Source: Verrucomicrobiota bacterium (GTDB lineage Bacteria; Verrucomicrobiota; Verrucomicrobiia; Limisphaerales; JAHDYP01). Taken from it: 41,313 nt of DNA. The notes beneath the pieces are model-generated. The model was not told where the DNA came from and did not search any database. It saw nothing but the letters and a program-made list of their open reading frames with translations. Each line of letters opens with the position of its first letter. Positions within the stretch are counted from its first letter, which is position 1. Shown here piece after piece: positions 17,410 through 26,479 of the stretch. The position numbers and the translations under genes are program-made. The stretch is from NCBI GenBank assembly GCA_023383055.1, contig JAHDYP010000047.1, positions 1-41,313 on the forward strand, written 5' to 3'.

Positions 17410-19937
17410 CTATTCTCGGCTGCGATAGAACGCCGCGTTGGCTCCCGCGGGAACCGTATACGGGCTCTGGGCACCCTCCACCGCGTCGTACGGCCCGGCC
17501 GGATTGGATGCCGACACGAGCGTGCCGGTGAACGTCAACACCACCGAACCGCTCGACAGCCCCACCGAGATTTGCGGCGGTTCGACCGCGCCTTCGACGA
17601 GTTTCACCACGTCGCTGCTGATGGACTGGTTCAACACGCTCGCCACCAGTTGGAACGTGGCATCGAAGTCCGCCGCCACCGGATAGAAACGCAACTCGGA
17701 TGCGGTGGCACCGTCGATGTCGACGAAGCCAGCGCCGTCATTGCGCTGCCATTGATAGCTGACGGTCGTGGGGCCGCCCGCGTTGGCGACCGCCGCACCC
17801 GTGAAGGTAACTGCCTGGGCGGCCTTGCCAATGACCAATTGCAGGTCCTTGATTTGCCAGGCCGGTTGTCCCGGGCTCCAGCAATCATCCCAGCCGCCCA
17901 CGAACTGCACGGCGATGGTGTCGCCCTGGCTGAACGTGCCGAGAATGACGGAGCTTTGGATGAACTCGACCGCTTCGTAACCGGCGGAATCGCTGTTGAA
18001 CGCCCGCTGTCCGTTCAGGATGCCGTTGCCGACGATATTGCCGGCCGCGTAGCCGTTCACCGTGAAGTTGTCCGCCGGCACCGGGGTGAAGGCGCCGCCG
18101 TTGACGCTGACACGCACCTGGCCGCCGTCATACAGATCCCCTTCGAAGCGATAACGGTGGGTGAAGGTCAAGGTGACCTCGTCGCTCTGCGGCACCCCGT
18201 AGGCCGGGCTCGTCAACCGGGGGTTGAACGGTCCACCGCATTCGGTGTCGCTGCCGTCGGCGGACCATTGACCGCCCGTCGCGTCGTAGATCCAGGGTTT
18301 CCACGCGCCCGGGGGCGTCGCGGGATCGTTCTCCACCGTGAACCCGCCGTTGCTGGCGTTGAAATCCTCCAAAACCAACTCGACGCCGGCCGAAGGCAGC
18401 ACGCCCACCTGGTCGGTCGGTTGCTCGGTGAACGCCAGTTCCACGTTCGGATCGAGGTAGGCGCCGATCAGATTCCCCGTCAGCCTGGGCGCCGAACCGT
18501 TGGCCGGAGGCGTCGCAAAGTCAGCGAAACGACCGAAGGTGACGCCGACGTTGTCCCCGCCGCCGCCTTCCGTATGCAATATTTCGATGTAGTACTTCTT
18601 GCCCCCTTCAAGCCGGATCGCCGGGAACTCGAGCCCCGGCCACTCGCTCTCGATAAAGGTGTCCGATTGCTTCGTGGTGGCGTCGCCACTGCTGGTTCCG
18701 GTCCAGGTGCGGGGTCCGCTGTAACCCACTTCGCGCGCCACCAGTTTCTTGTTGGCCGGGTTGGCGTCGGTGCTGAGATACAGGTTGGATGGGTCATCGC
18801 TGCAGACGTAGAAAATGAATTCGTCGGTAGCCTCCGGGGTGAACCAACCGGACAACCTGTTGCCGTAACTGCTGCCGCCTTCATTGCCTCCGTTCGGCGG
18901 GTATTCGAACAGCGGTTCGAGCGTGGCAAAGGTCGGCGCGTCCGGGAACCGGGAGTCATTGGTCAGCGCGGCGATGCTGCCGACGCCCTGCCAGAATTGA
19001 TGGAGAACCACCCCCGATTGCCAGACATGCGTGGTGAAATCCCGCGTGCTGTTCGCGGCAATCACATTGCCGGTCAGATCCTTGACGTTGTTCACCGTCA
19101 CCGTGAGCGACGTCGAATCGCACGGGTGCGTACCGGCTTGGAACTCCTGGAGATTCGTCTCGCCGTCACCGTTGCAGTCCTCCCCGGCGTCGCTCGGATC
19201 ATTGAGATCGAAGCCGTAACGGGTTTCCCAATAGTCGGGCATACCGTCCGAGTCCGTGTCGAGCATGGCCGGGTACGAATCCAATTGCTCCGCCGTGAGC
19301 ACGCCGCTGCTGACTTTCAGGCGGTCCACCTGGCCGACATACGGCAACCCGCCGCCGGGTTCCGCTCCCAGCGTGAAGAAGTCCTGGGTCCGCGTGTAGA
19401 TGACGCTGCCGGTGTAGTCCCGGGTGGCCTGCAGCACTCCATCGACGTAATAACGCAGCGCGACCCCGTTCTCATGCACCACGGCAATGTGATGCCAAGC
19501 GCCGTCATCCGGAACCACCGCGCTGGAATTGGCGTCCAGAACCCCCAACGTCGTCACGAACACCGTGCGGTCCGTGTTCACCGAGAACGAAATCGCTCCG
19601 CCCGGCCCGTTACTGAAGAAAAACACCATGCGACCCGAGGGCGTGCCCGCGAATTTCACCCAGGCCTGCACCGTGAAGGCGGGTTCGCGGGATCCAACTG
19701 CATCGCCGTCTCCGGGTCATTGATGGCGATATACTCGCCAGCTTCGAACTGAATCGACTTGTCACCCAATGCACCGGAAGGCGCGTCGGCAACCATCGCG
19801 GGACTCCCGGATGGGTTCCCCGTCAGGCCATGAAGGGTCTCCGAGACCGCACTGGCGCTGCCCTCGTCGAATTCGAATTCAAGGAGCGACGTCGCCGCGG
19901 ATGCCGCCATCGTCATGAGGGCGACACCGGCGGCCAT
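17410..19937 (-). CDS. secreted LamG/PA14-like carbohydrate-binding protein, interrupted by a 1-nt frameshift
   Basis: Two overlapping frames make one protein of about 842 residues. The frame from 19937 gives a short signal-like N-terminus (MAAGVALMTMAASAAT) and the start of a LamG domain (LLEFEFDEGSASAVSETLHGLTGN...). After DPANP near 19676-19684 the match continues in the next frame as AFTVQAWVKFAG; one missing G would restore the frame. Then come the rest of LamG (to about 19290), an Asp-rich calcium-binding segment DTDSDGMPDYWETRYGFDLNDP (about 19278), a PA14-like domain (about 19010-18490; FYVCSDDPSNLYLSTD), a beta-rich module (about 18370-17830), an Ig-like domain (SYQWQRND, about 17815-17590) and a C-terminal beta segment. 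The function is probably polysaccharide or surface binding. The break may be real decay or a base-calling error. Confidence 0.8.
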
Positions 19938-20327
19938 TCTGCTGAGGAAGTGGTTTGGGAGTCAGTTCAGAGAGATTGCATGGGTCGTGTGTGGAGCGCC
20001 CACTATTGTGGGTCAACGGCGCCATAACAACGGTGAAACGCAATTCGTGAATTATGCGCTGGGCTCCTTGAACGCGCGCGGTGGCTGTGCCTGAAGCCAA
20101 CCGCGCTCGTCCGGTGCCGGCTGCGTCGGCTCGCCGATTCCGGGAGTGCGCGTTGCGCCCCGCCGTTTCCTGGAGGTCGATCGGATGAGACCCGTCGTGA
20201 TCCGCTGTGATGGCGGGACGGACGTGGGTCCGAACCGGCTCGGTCCCTGGGAGATGGGAATTCGCGAGCCGTGATGCGGCGCGCGGGAAGACCAAGGAAC
20301 CGCTGACCGTGGTAGGGTTGGCGGCAC
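19938..20327. other. intergenic region between divergent genes
   Basis: About 390 bp separate the LamG/PA14 gene (minus) from the small membrane protein gene (plus). ORFs on the minus strand here are arginine/proline-rich shadows without recognisable motifs. I see no RNA gene, repeat or terminator. Divergent promoters must lie here, but none matches a consensus well. Confidence 0.5.
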
Positions 20328-20819
20328 ATGATCATGCAACGACCTCCCTTCGACCGGGACTTGCGGGCGGTGGCCGTCATCATCGTATGGCTTGGCCTGG
20401 TGACGGGTCTCGTCGCTTCCGCCATCGCCCTGAACGCTCTCGTCCACGCGCTCTTTCCGAGTCTCTCCGCCTATCCCGAGCACCCGAGTGTGGAGTACGC
20501 GCAGGCTTGCGAGTTGCCACCGCTCGAGTTGTTCGACGTCAGCACGAACACCGAATCAGCCGATTCGGATCTCCCTTCATCCCTCGGGGCGCCGCCTGCC
20601 GAGCCGTCAGCGGAGGTCAAAGAGCAGGCCGCCGCGAACGAGCGAAAACGCCAGTATGCGACCGCCCGATTTCTGGTCCGCCATCGGGCCATCGACACCA
20701 TGGTCACGTCGCTCTGCTTCGCCGTGGTCGCGGTGATTGCCGCGGTCGGCGCCGGGGGGTACATCCTCGCGATGATCCCGGTCCATCCCGAACCACGCGG
20801 GCCCAATGGGGCCACTTGA
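20328..20819 (+). CDS. two-helix membrane protein, unknown function
   Basis: A 163-residue protein with an ATG at 20328. It has two hydrophobic segments: about 14-38 (AVAVIIVWLGLVTGLVASAIALNAL) and about 125-148 (MVTSLCFAVVAVIAAVGAGGYILAM). Between them is an 85-residue polar, acidic loop rich in Pro, Ser and Glu. The pattern suggests an anchored protein with the loop on one side of the membrane. I do not recognise the family. It is convergent with the TIR-WD40 gene, their stop codons 72 bp apart, so it is not in that operon. A partner role is only a neighbourhood guess. Confidence 0.55.
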   Translation: MIMQRPPFDRDLRAVAVIIVWLGLVTGLVASAIALNALVHALFPSLSAYPEHPSVEYAQACELPPLELFDVSTNTESADSDLPSSLGAPPAEPSAEVKEQAAANERKRQYATARFLVRHRAIDTMVTSLCFAVVAVIAAVGAGGYILAMIPVHPEPRGPNGAT

Positions 20820-20891
20820 ACGAGCGGCGTCGCGTGATGACACACCCGGTTCTTCACGCTACCAAGGCTTGAGCTGCCAATCGCGAGCCAA

Positions 20892-23198
20892 CTATTTGGT
20901 TCGTTCGATCTGCCAAAGCACGGCGGTTTCGTCTTCGCTTCCGCTGACCAGCCACTTGCCGTCACCGGATACGGCCAGTGCGGCAATCGGTCCTTGATGC
21001 GCGGGCAGGGTCGCCAGGGCGTCTCCGCCGGGGAGGCGGTAGATTCGGATCACGAAATCGGGGTCAGTTTCCTCCTGGGGTTGGTTGGCGAACAAGAGTT
21101 CCCCATCCGGCGAGAACGCAAGCGCCGTGACCCAGCCGCCCCGGCCGCAGTAGATCCCGCTCGTTTGCCGAAAAGATTGCAGATCCCATAGGCGGATACC
21201 GCCGTGGGTTTCAGCGGCCGCCAGAGTCTGGCCATCGGGTCCAAGACACAGGCGGAGCACCGACGGTCCTTGGCCGGTCGCTGCTTGCTTCCCGAGCGTG
21301 CGCAGTTTCTCCCCCGTCTGCAGGTTCCACAGTCGGACGCAGCCGTCGTGGGCGCCGGCCAGCAGAAGTCGGCTATCGAGAGAGAAGGTGATCGAAGCCA
21401 CGTGATACCCACTCCCTTCAAGCGACCATGTCGGAGCTTCGGCTCCGGCTTTCCAGGCCTCGATTCCTCCGGACATGACACCTTCCGTCACCGCCAGCCA
21501 CTGTCCATCCGGAGAAAGAAATCCATCGCTTTGGAAAATGGTCCCATCGGGCAATTGTAGGGTATGCGCCTCCATCGCACGCCAGAAGGAGGCGGATGCC
21601 GTCTCGATGGGTCTGGCGGGTTTCCAACGCAGGGGATGATAATAGGAGCCTTGGCGGAAGTGCGGCTCCGGCGGCTTCTTGTTGGACCGCTCCAAGGTCT
21701 CCAGCAGCTGGCCGTTGTCTGTTGACCACAGCCGCACCACCCGGTCCTCCGCGATGCTGAGCAGCGTCGTATTATCCTCTGAGATGGCCGCGTAGCGTAA
21801 TTTGTCGCCGTGGCCGGCGAAGGTGTGCCGGCGGATCAGTTGAATGCTTTGAGAGGACTGAACGGGCGCCGGGTTGGTGAGCGGCGCACTGCGCGGCGCC
21901 GCGGGAGGCACACTCGTGGCGGCCAAGGTCGGATGACTCTCCCCGCTCGAGATCGGCGTGAACATGATGGCGCGGAGCTGATCCCGCCTCAGGTCCATCC
22001 GTTCGTTGGCGGTTTGGTAGCGCAGATAATGGGGCAGCAGATAGACGCCGGATTTGGCCGTGCCATCGCGGAAGGTGACGTTGGCCTTCATGATCTTGTC
22101 GCGATCGTAGTAGTACATCTCCGCGACCGCGGCCTGCTCCGCCGGGTCGAACGCCACCAGGTCGATTCGGGCAATGCCGGCATAATCCAACTGCCGGGTC
22201 CGGTTCCGCGGTTGGTTGGCCGCCTCGGCCAGCGTGGTGCAGTAACCCAGCGTCTTCATGTTCCAGCCGTTGCCAAAACCACCCGGGTTGTGGTCGACCA
22301 GCATGCCGCCGCTGACCTCTTCCCCGGAGACAAGCAGCAATCTCGCGGGAAACAGTCCGTTCGGGGATAGGGGCGATTCCGTGGCGGTTCGGGTATCCTG
22401 ACCGGCGGATGGGTCACCGGGAGTCGGCTCGATGGTCGCGCGACCAACATTCGTCCGCCCCGCCGGCTCACGTCCGGCGCGAGGATCTTGGCCGTCCTCG
22501 GGTGAATGACGTTGCCAGAGGACAATCGCCAGCGCGATCGCGCAGAGGAGTGTCCCGCCGATGACTGCCCAGCGGACCCAGGTCCCGCCCTGAACGTTCG
22601 TTAGGCGACTGCCACTGGGAGGCGGATCAGTGGTTCTTGAGTTGAGTTCGGCTTGGGCGGCGGTGCGTTGCGGCGGTTTCGGCGGTGCCGCATGCAGGCG
22701 CTGAACTTGTAGTTCGATCTCAGAGATGATCTCGTCAAAGGCGCGATCCAGGGCCGCCTCATCGTTAAGGAATGTGATCAAGGGTGTGGGCCCGCCCGGC
22801 AGCATTTGCGGGGTGCTCAGCAGGGGCACCGATTTCCAATCGCAATGGCCCACGAGGATCGGAATGACCAAGACTCCGCTCTGCCGGGCGCGCTCTTCGA
22901 TCCGCTTCAGTTCCACTTCACGGATGAACCGAGAGTCCAGGAACGGCCGGCTGACAAGCAACACGGCGATGTGACATTGGTCGATCTCCCGTCGGATCAT
23001 TCGCTCCCAATCATCTCCGCCGTGCAGGAACTCCTGGTCCACGACGATCCTGGCGTGACATTCACCAAGTATCCTGGACTTCAGCAACCGCGGCACCAGC
23101 GAGCCTTCTTTGAGCCAACGTCGGTCTTCGTGGGCATAGGAAACGAAGATGGTTACGCCAGGTGGTTGAGTTCGCTCCATCGGTGACGGGCTGCTCAT
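20892..23198 (-). CDS. TIR-transmembrane-WD40 protein, putative signalling/immune NADase
   Basis: A 768-residue protein. The N-terminal TIR domain (about 16-165) has IFVSYAHEDRRWLKE (box 1), VVDQEFLHGGDDWERMIRREIDQCHIAVLLVSRPFLDSRFIREVEL and VIPILVGHCDWKSVPLL, matching the bacterial TIR family that includes NAD-cleaving enzymes. Glu96 (or Glu94) in FIREVEL sits where the catalytic glutamate is expected. A Pro-rich linker, one transmembrane helix (about 210-228) and a polar spacer follow. Next is a beta-rich segment of unknown type (about 285-413, RLLLVSGEEVSGGML...NVTFRDGTAKSGVYLLPHYLRY), then about six WD40 repeats (about 455-768, e.g. GCVRLWNLQTGEKL, GGIRLWDLQ, TAVLWQIE). TIR domains signal or deplete NAD; WD40 propellers bind ligands. 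The gene follows the HTH protein gene by 31 bp. NADase activity is inferred. Confidence 0.85.
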   Translation of the reverse strand: MSSPSPMERTQPPGVTIFVSYAHEDRRWLKEGSLVPRLLKSRILGECHARIVVDQEFLHGGDDWERMIRREIDQCHIAVLLVSRPFLDSRFIREVELKRIEERARQSGVLVIPILVGHCDWKSVPLLSTPQMLPGGPTPLITFLNDEAALDRAFDEIISEIELQVQRLHAAPPKPPQRTAAQAELNSRTTDPPPSGSRLTNVQGGTWVRWAVIGGTLLCAIALAIVLWQRHSPEDGQDPRAGREPAGRTNVGRATIEPTPGDPSAGQDTRTATESPLSPNGLFPARLLLVSGEEVSGGMLVDHNPGGFGNGWNMKTLGYCTTLAEAANQPRNRTRQLDYAGIARIDLVAFDPAEQAAVAEMYYYDRDKIMKANVTFRDGTAKSGVYLLPHYLRYQTANERMDLRRDQLRAIMFTPISSGESHPTLAATSVPPAAPRSAPLTNPAPVQSSQSIQLIRRHTFAGHGDKLRYAAISEDNTTLLSIAEDRVVRLWSTDNGQLLETLERSNKKPPEPHFRQGSYYHPLRWKPARPIETASASFWRAMEAHTLQLPDGTIFQSDGFLSPDGQWLAVTEGVMSGGIEAWKAGAEAPTWSLEGSGYHVASITFSLDSRLLLAGAHDGCVRLWNLQTGEKLRTLGKQAATGQGPSVLRLCLGPDGQTLAAAETHGGIRLWDLQSFRQTSGIYCGRGGWVTALAFSPDGELLFANQPQEETDPDFVIRIYRLPGGDALATLPAHQGPIAALAVSGDGKWLVSGSEDETAVLWQIERTK

Positions 23199-23229
23199 AG
23201 CTCAAGCATACAAGGAGGTTCAGGAACCA

Positions 23230-24375
23230 TCACGCCGTTCCGCGGCGACCGGCGGCGCCTTCACCCGCGGTCGCTCGGCCGTCCGACGGCGGCGAGTGAG
23301 CCTCCGGGGGCCAGAGCTCGGGCGGTTCGAGGAAGCTGGCCGATTTGACCTGGCGATGATCGCCGATGCTCGAGGCGGTGGTGCGGATCTGGGCCTCGAT
23401 CGGTGCCCAGAGCACCTTGGGGGCGGTCTGGGAACTCACGGGCAGTTCGGCGTTGATCTCGCGCACCTTGGTCGCCATGGCGTAGGTGGCGGGTCCCGAT
23501 TCGCCCAGAATCACCGCCCAGACCCGGCCGTTGGGGCGACGTTGGGCTACGATCACGCCGTAGGTGGTGTAATTCCGGTGCCCTCGGGGAATCGGCAGTA
23601 TCCGCGTTCCGATTACGAACGCACCGGAGCGGTTGCGACGGACTTGAGTGGCCAGATGGCGGCTTTTCGGCGGCAAATCCTCGGCCCCCAAGGCGAAGGC
23701 GCTGCGCCATCCCTGCATCAGGGGCCGCGGCCAGACGAAGGCGAACGGCCCGCGCTTCGGATCGAGAAAAGTCAGGGATGGTTTGACGAACGGGCGCACC
23801 CCGAACATCTGCGCGAGCATGATTTCACTGGCGAGATTGGCGCGCGGTGATCCGATGGCAACCACGGAACAGTCTTCGGCTTCGAGCCATCGGTGCCAGG
23901 GGTCCGCCGTGAGCCGGGCCGGGCGAACGGGCGTGCGCAGGAGCACTTCGACGATGTCATAATGCACCGCCGGATTGACCCGGCGAATCTGGCCCACCAA
24001 CTCCGCCGCGGACCGCGTATCCCACCAACTCAAGTCGATCCGCCGTTCCCGGATCCGGGGCTTGGCCCCCACGAGGAACGTCACCTGCGGTTTCTCGACC
24101 AAATATTCGAGAATCCCCCGACGTTCAAAGATCGGTTTGTCGTGGAGCCCCTCGCCGATTGGGGCCAGGTAGTTGTCCAGCGCGATCAGGTTGCTCAAGG
24201 TTAAACCGACCCCTTCGGGCGCAAACGCCAGTTTCCTGAGCGTGCGGGGCGCGATCTTCCCTTTGACTTCGGCATTGGCGTTGGCCTCTTCGATCAGCCG
24301 GGAGAGGCGGTGTACATTGCCGATCTCCTTAATCTTCTTGTTGATGACCTCGCTCAGCCTGAAGACCCTGTTCAC
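23230..24375 (-). CDS. HTH-domain protein with unrecognised nucleotide-binding-like domain
   Basis: A 381-residue protein from an ATG at 24375. Residues about 1-75 look like an Xre-type helix-turn-helix region (LSRLIEEANANAEVKGKIAPRTLRKLAFAPEGVGLTLSNLIALDNYLAPIG). Residues about 95-260 look like an alpha/beta domain: VTFLVGAKPRIRERRIDLSWWDTRSAAELVGQIRRV, then a strand-loop SVVAIGSPRANLASEIMLAQMFGVRPF (170-196) that could hold a nucleotide, then PFAFVWPRPL. About 260-345 continues with strands (GAFVIGTRILPIP, TTYGVIVAQRRPNGRVWAVILGESGPATYAMATKV). The last 45 residues are Pro/Ala-rich and probably disordered. I cannot name the family; a Rossmann-like or SLOG-like ligand sensor is a guess. The 31-bp gap to the TIR-WD40 gene suggests one transcript, this protein first. 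Confidence 0.7.
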   Translation of the reverse strand: MNRVFRLSEVINKKIKEIGNVHRLSRLIEEANANAEVKGKIAPRTLRKLAFAPEGVGLTLSNLIALDNYLAPIGEGLHDKPIFERRGILEYLVEKPQVTFLVGAKPRIRERRIDLSWWDTRSAAELVGQIRRVNPAVHYDIVEVLLRTPVRPARLTADPWHRWLEAEDCSVVAIGSPRANLASEIMLAQMFGVRPFVKPSLTFLDPKRGPFAFVWPRPLMQGWRSAFALGAEDLPPKSRHLATQVRRNRSGAFVIGTRILPIPRGHRNYTTYGVIVAQRRPNGRVWAVILGESGPATYAMATKVREINAELPVSSQTAPKVLWAPIEAQIRTTASSIGDHRQVKSASFLEPPELWPPEAHSPPSDGRATAGEGAAGRRGTA

Positions 24376-24711
24376 GTTGGCCTTTCCCCCGATTTACACA
24401 TCAGGCCGGAAAACCGGTCCCAGATGCCGTCCCACCGGGCTGTGTTTCTTCGTTTCCGGATCGTCACAAACCGCCGCCGCCGCCGCCCACGCTTCAGTAT
24501 ATTTTCTGGCCGGATCGGCGGATGCTGGGTCCCGAAATGAATCCCGAGCAAACGCTGGCAGCCCGCCGCCCGACCCCGGGAAACCCTGAGGCAGTCGCAG
24601 GCGATGCCGTGTCCGCATTGCATTGGATACCGCACTGTAGCGAGCCTCGGCCGGGTAAACAAGGGTCGGGACGGGCATCGACGGCGCAACCTCCGTAACC
24701 AGCCCTCAGCC
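24376..24711. promoter_or_regulatory. divergent promoter region of the HTH/TIR operon and the winged-helix gene
   Basis: A 336-bp gap between two divergent putative DNA-binding-protein genes, with only shadow ORFs. On the minus strand a TATACT -10-like hexamer lies at 24496-24501, about 120 nt before the HTH start, in an AT-rich pocket (AGTATATTTTCT). No good -35 accompanies it. An autoregulated divergent control region is plausible. Confidence 0.35.
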
Positions 24712-25344
24712 ATGAAACCAAGTCGCAACCACACCAACGGGGATCGGAATCACAAACTCAAACGGATTGCCAAACAAGCGTCCAAGCTCGAGGAAGCGAT
24801 CGACGGATTGCTCTGCGAAAGCGAGGGCGCCGCCCCGCTCCAGTCGGACGGGGTACGGACCAAAGGGGGCTCACGTGGTCGCCGCCGGTCCAAGTCGCGG
24901 CCGCCGGCGGTTCCAGCCAGTACCACGAGGATGATCCTCGAGGCGGCACAGGGTATTCCCGCGCTGGGGATGAATGGCGCCTATGACGGTGGGGCCGTCT
25001 TCATCATCAACGAGCTCGAGGTCAAGCTCCCCCCCAAGCCGGCTGCCTTACTCGAGATCCTGGCCGCGGACGATCGTCCCAGTCCGGATCTGCTCGTCGG
25101 GTTCAAGCCCCGTTCCGAGGTCGAGGAGCGTCTGGCCAAAAAGTTCGGCCTCGACCCATCCAACGATGCCCTCAATAACCTGATCTACCGCCTTCGCCGC
25201 GAATTGGAGAAGCAGGCGGGTCTCAATCGCTATTACATACAGATCCAAAAGCACCTCGGTCTGAGATTCGCGCTCCGGCGGAACGGCGGTTCCGCCGGCA
25301 GCCGAACCAGGTTGAACCCCGGCATCGTGCCCGCAGCCGATTGA
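24712..25344 (+). CDS. OmpR-type winged-helix DNA-binding protein, atypical
   Basis: A 210-residue protein if begun at the ATG at 24712; the 36 codons upstream look non-coding. Residues 1-70 are basic and Ser/Arg-rich, probably disordered (GGSRGRRRSKSRPP). From about residue 98 (FIINELEVKLPPKPAALLEILA...SEVEERLAKKFGLDPSNDALNNLIYRLRRELEKQAGLNRYYIQIQKHLGLRFAL) the sequence follows the OmpR/PhoB winged helix: first strands, helices, the recognition helix around NDALNNLIYRLRREL and a C-terminal wing ending in LGLRFAL. No receiver domain is present, so it is not a standard response regulator. Its tail runs into a transposase remnant (from about 25341) and may have been altered by insertion. It is divergent from the HTH/TIR genes and is a candidate regulator of them. 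Confidence 0.6.
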   Translation: MKPSRNHTNGDRNHKLKRIAKQASKLEEAIDGLLCESEGAAPLQSDGVRTKGGSRGRRRSKSRPPAVPASTTRMILEAAQGIPALGMNGAYDGGAVFIINELEVKLPPKPAALLEILAADDRPSPDLLVGFKPRSEVEERLAKKFGLDPSNDALNNLIYRLRRELEKQAGLNRYYIQIQKHLGLRFALRRNGGSAGSRTRLNPGIVPAAD

Positions 25345-25517
25345 CGCGCGACGCCCTCTCCTCGGCCGCCGGCCTCAAGGTCGACTTCGACATGGCCCTC
25401 TTGGTGGTGGCCAGCGGACTCTATCGCCTCCTGGCCGGGCGGATGCGCGGCTACGCCGACGCGCAGGCCCGTCAGATCTTCCGCGATCTCATCAACCTGC
25501 CGGCCACCATCCCCTGA
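25341..25517 (+). pseudogene. transposase C-terminal remnant (DDE/IS4-like)
   Basis: The frame ending at the TGA at 25515-25517 reads LSSAAGLKVDFDMALLVVASGLYRLLAGRMRGYADAQARQIFRDLINLPATIP. The pattern VDFDMALLVVASGLYRLLAGRM plus a final FRDLI is the C-terminal signature of DDE transposases of the IS4-like group (typical LYR-LA-R...LFR-FV). Only about 55 residues remain and no start exists. It overlaps the last bases of the winged-helix gene in another frame. It marks past transposition at the edge of the TIR block. Confidence 0.6.
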
Positions 25518-25534
25518 AGCGGCCAAATCTCGGG

Positions 25535-25557
25535 TCAATTCCCCTCCGTGGAATTGA
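25535..25557. terminator. hairpin downstream of transposase remnant
   Basis: TCAATTCC (25535-25542) pairs perfectly with GGAATTGA (25550-25557) across a 7-nt loop. An AT-rich run with AAAAGTTTAATT follows. It could be a terminator or a leftover insertion-sequence end, and it lies between the remnant and the aquaporin gene. Confidence 0.4.
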
Positions 25558-25617
25558 GCAAAAGTTTAATTGCCAGGGCTTATCGCTCACAATACGGTTA
25601 CGAATAACGCTGACACT

Positions 25618-26346
25618 ATGAAAAACAAACTCATCGCGGAATTCTTCGGGACTTTCTGGCTGGTGTTTGGCGGCTGTGGCAGCGCCGTGCTGGCGGCCAA
25701 GTTCCTCGCCACCGAAGGCGCCACGCCCATCAATCTCGGCATCGGCCTGGTCGGAGTGGCGTTGGCCTTTGGCTTGACCGTCCTGACCATGGCGTACGGC
25801 ATCGGACACATCTCGGGTTGTCACCTCAACCCGGCGGTTTCGGTCGGGCTCTGTGTGGGCGGCCGGTTCAAAGCCGGCGAATTGCTGCCCTACATCGTTG
25901 CCCAGGTCATCGGCGCCGTGGCCGGGGCGTTCATCCTTTCGATCATCGCGGGCGGACAGGCCGGGTTCACCACTGCGGACGGATTCGCCGCCAATGGTTA
26001 CGGCGACCACTCACCCGGCAAGTACACCATGATGTCCGGCTTCGTCGCGGAAGTGGTCCTCACCTTCTTCTTCCTGCTGATCATCCTGGGCGCGACCGAC
26101 AAACGCGCCCCACAGGGTTTCGCGCCGATCGCCATCGGCCTGGGTCTGACGCTGATTCACCTCATCGGCATCCCGGTCACGAACCTCTCGGTGAACCCGG
26201 CGCGCAGCACCGGTCCGGCGCTGTTTGTCGGCGGCTGGGCCCTGCAGCAGCTCTGGTTGTTCTGGGTCGCTCCCATCCTTGGGGCGATCCTGGCCGGGGT
26301 GGTCTACCCCATCATGGCCGGCTCGGCGAACGAGAAACGCCGGTAA
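25618..26346 (+). CDS. aqpZ: aquaporin Z-type water channel
   Basis: A 242-residue membrane protein started at the ATG at 25618, because [16 protein letters not shown] matches the family N-terminus. Six transmembrane helices carry the two half-helix NPA motifs, HLNPAVS (Asn71-Pro-Ala) and SVNPARS (Asn193-Pro-Ala-Arg196). The selectivity-filter residues of water-specific AqpZ are largely present (Phe51, His181, Arg196), but Leu190 sits where E. coli AqpZ has Thr183. The C-terminal segment [19 protein letters not shown] is almost the E. coli sequence. The channel conducts water across the inner membrane. It appears to be a single-gene transcript between a transposase remnant and a sulfatase gene. 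Confidence 0.95.
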   Translation: MKNKLIAEFFGTFWLVFGGCGSAVLAAKFLATEGATPINLGIGLVGVALAFGLTVLTMAYGIGHISGCHLNPAVSVGLCVGGRFKAGELLPYIVAQVIGAVAGAFILSIIAGGQAGFTTADGFAANGYGDHSPGKYTMMSGFVAEVVLTFFFLLIILGATDKRAPQGFAPIAIGLGLTLIHLIGIPVTNLSVNPARSTGPALFVGGWALQQLWLFWVAPILGAILAGVVYPIMAGSANEKRR

Positions 26347-26479
26347 CCCGAAGCGCAAGCGCAACCACAGAACCGATCACCGCTCAGACACGACTCAAAC
26401 CGGCATGAACCGAGACAGCGCAGCGGCTCATGCTGAATCTCTCTTTCTTCCGTTGGCTCCTGTTCAAATTCATCGAACC

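Noticed and set aside
17389..19752. 787-codon plus-strand frame opposite the LamG/PA14 gene
   Set aside because: Arg/Val/Gly-rich antisense shadow without domains; the minus strand encodes clear LamG, PA14 and calcium-binding segments.
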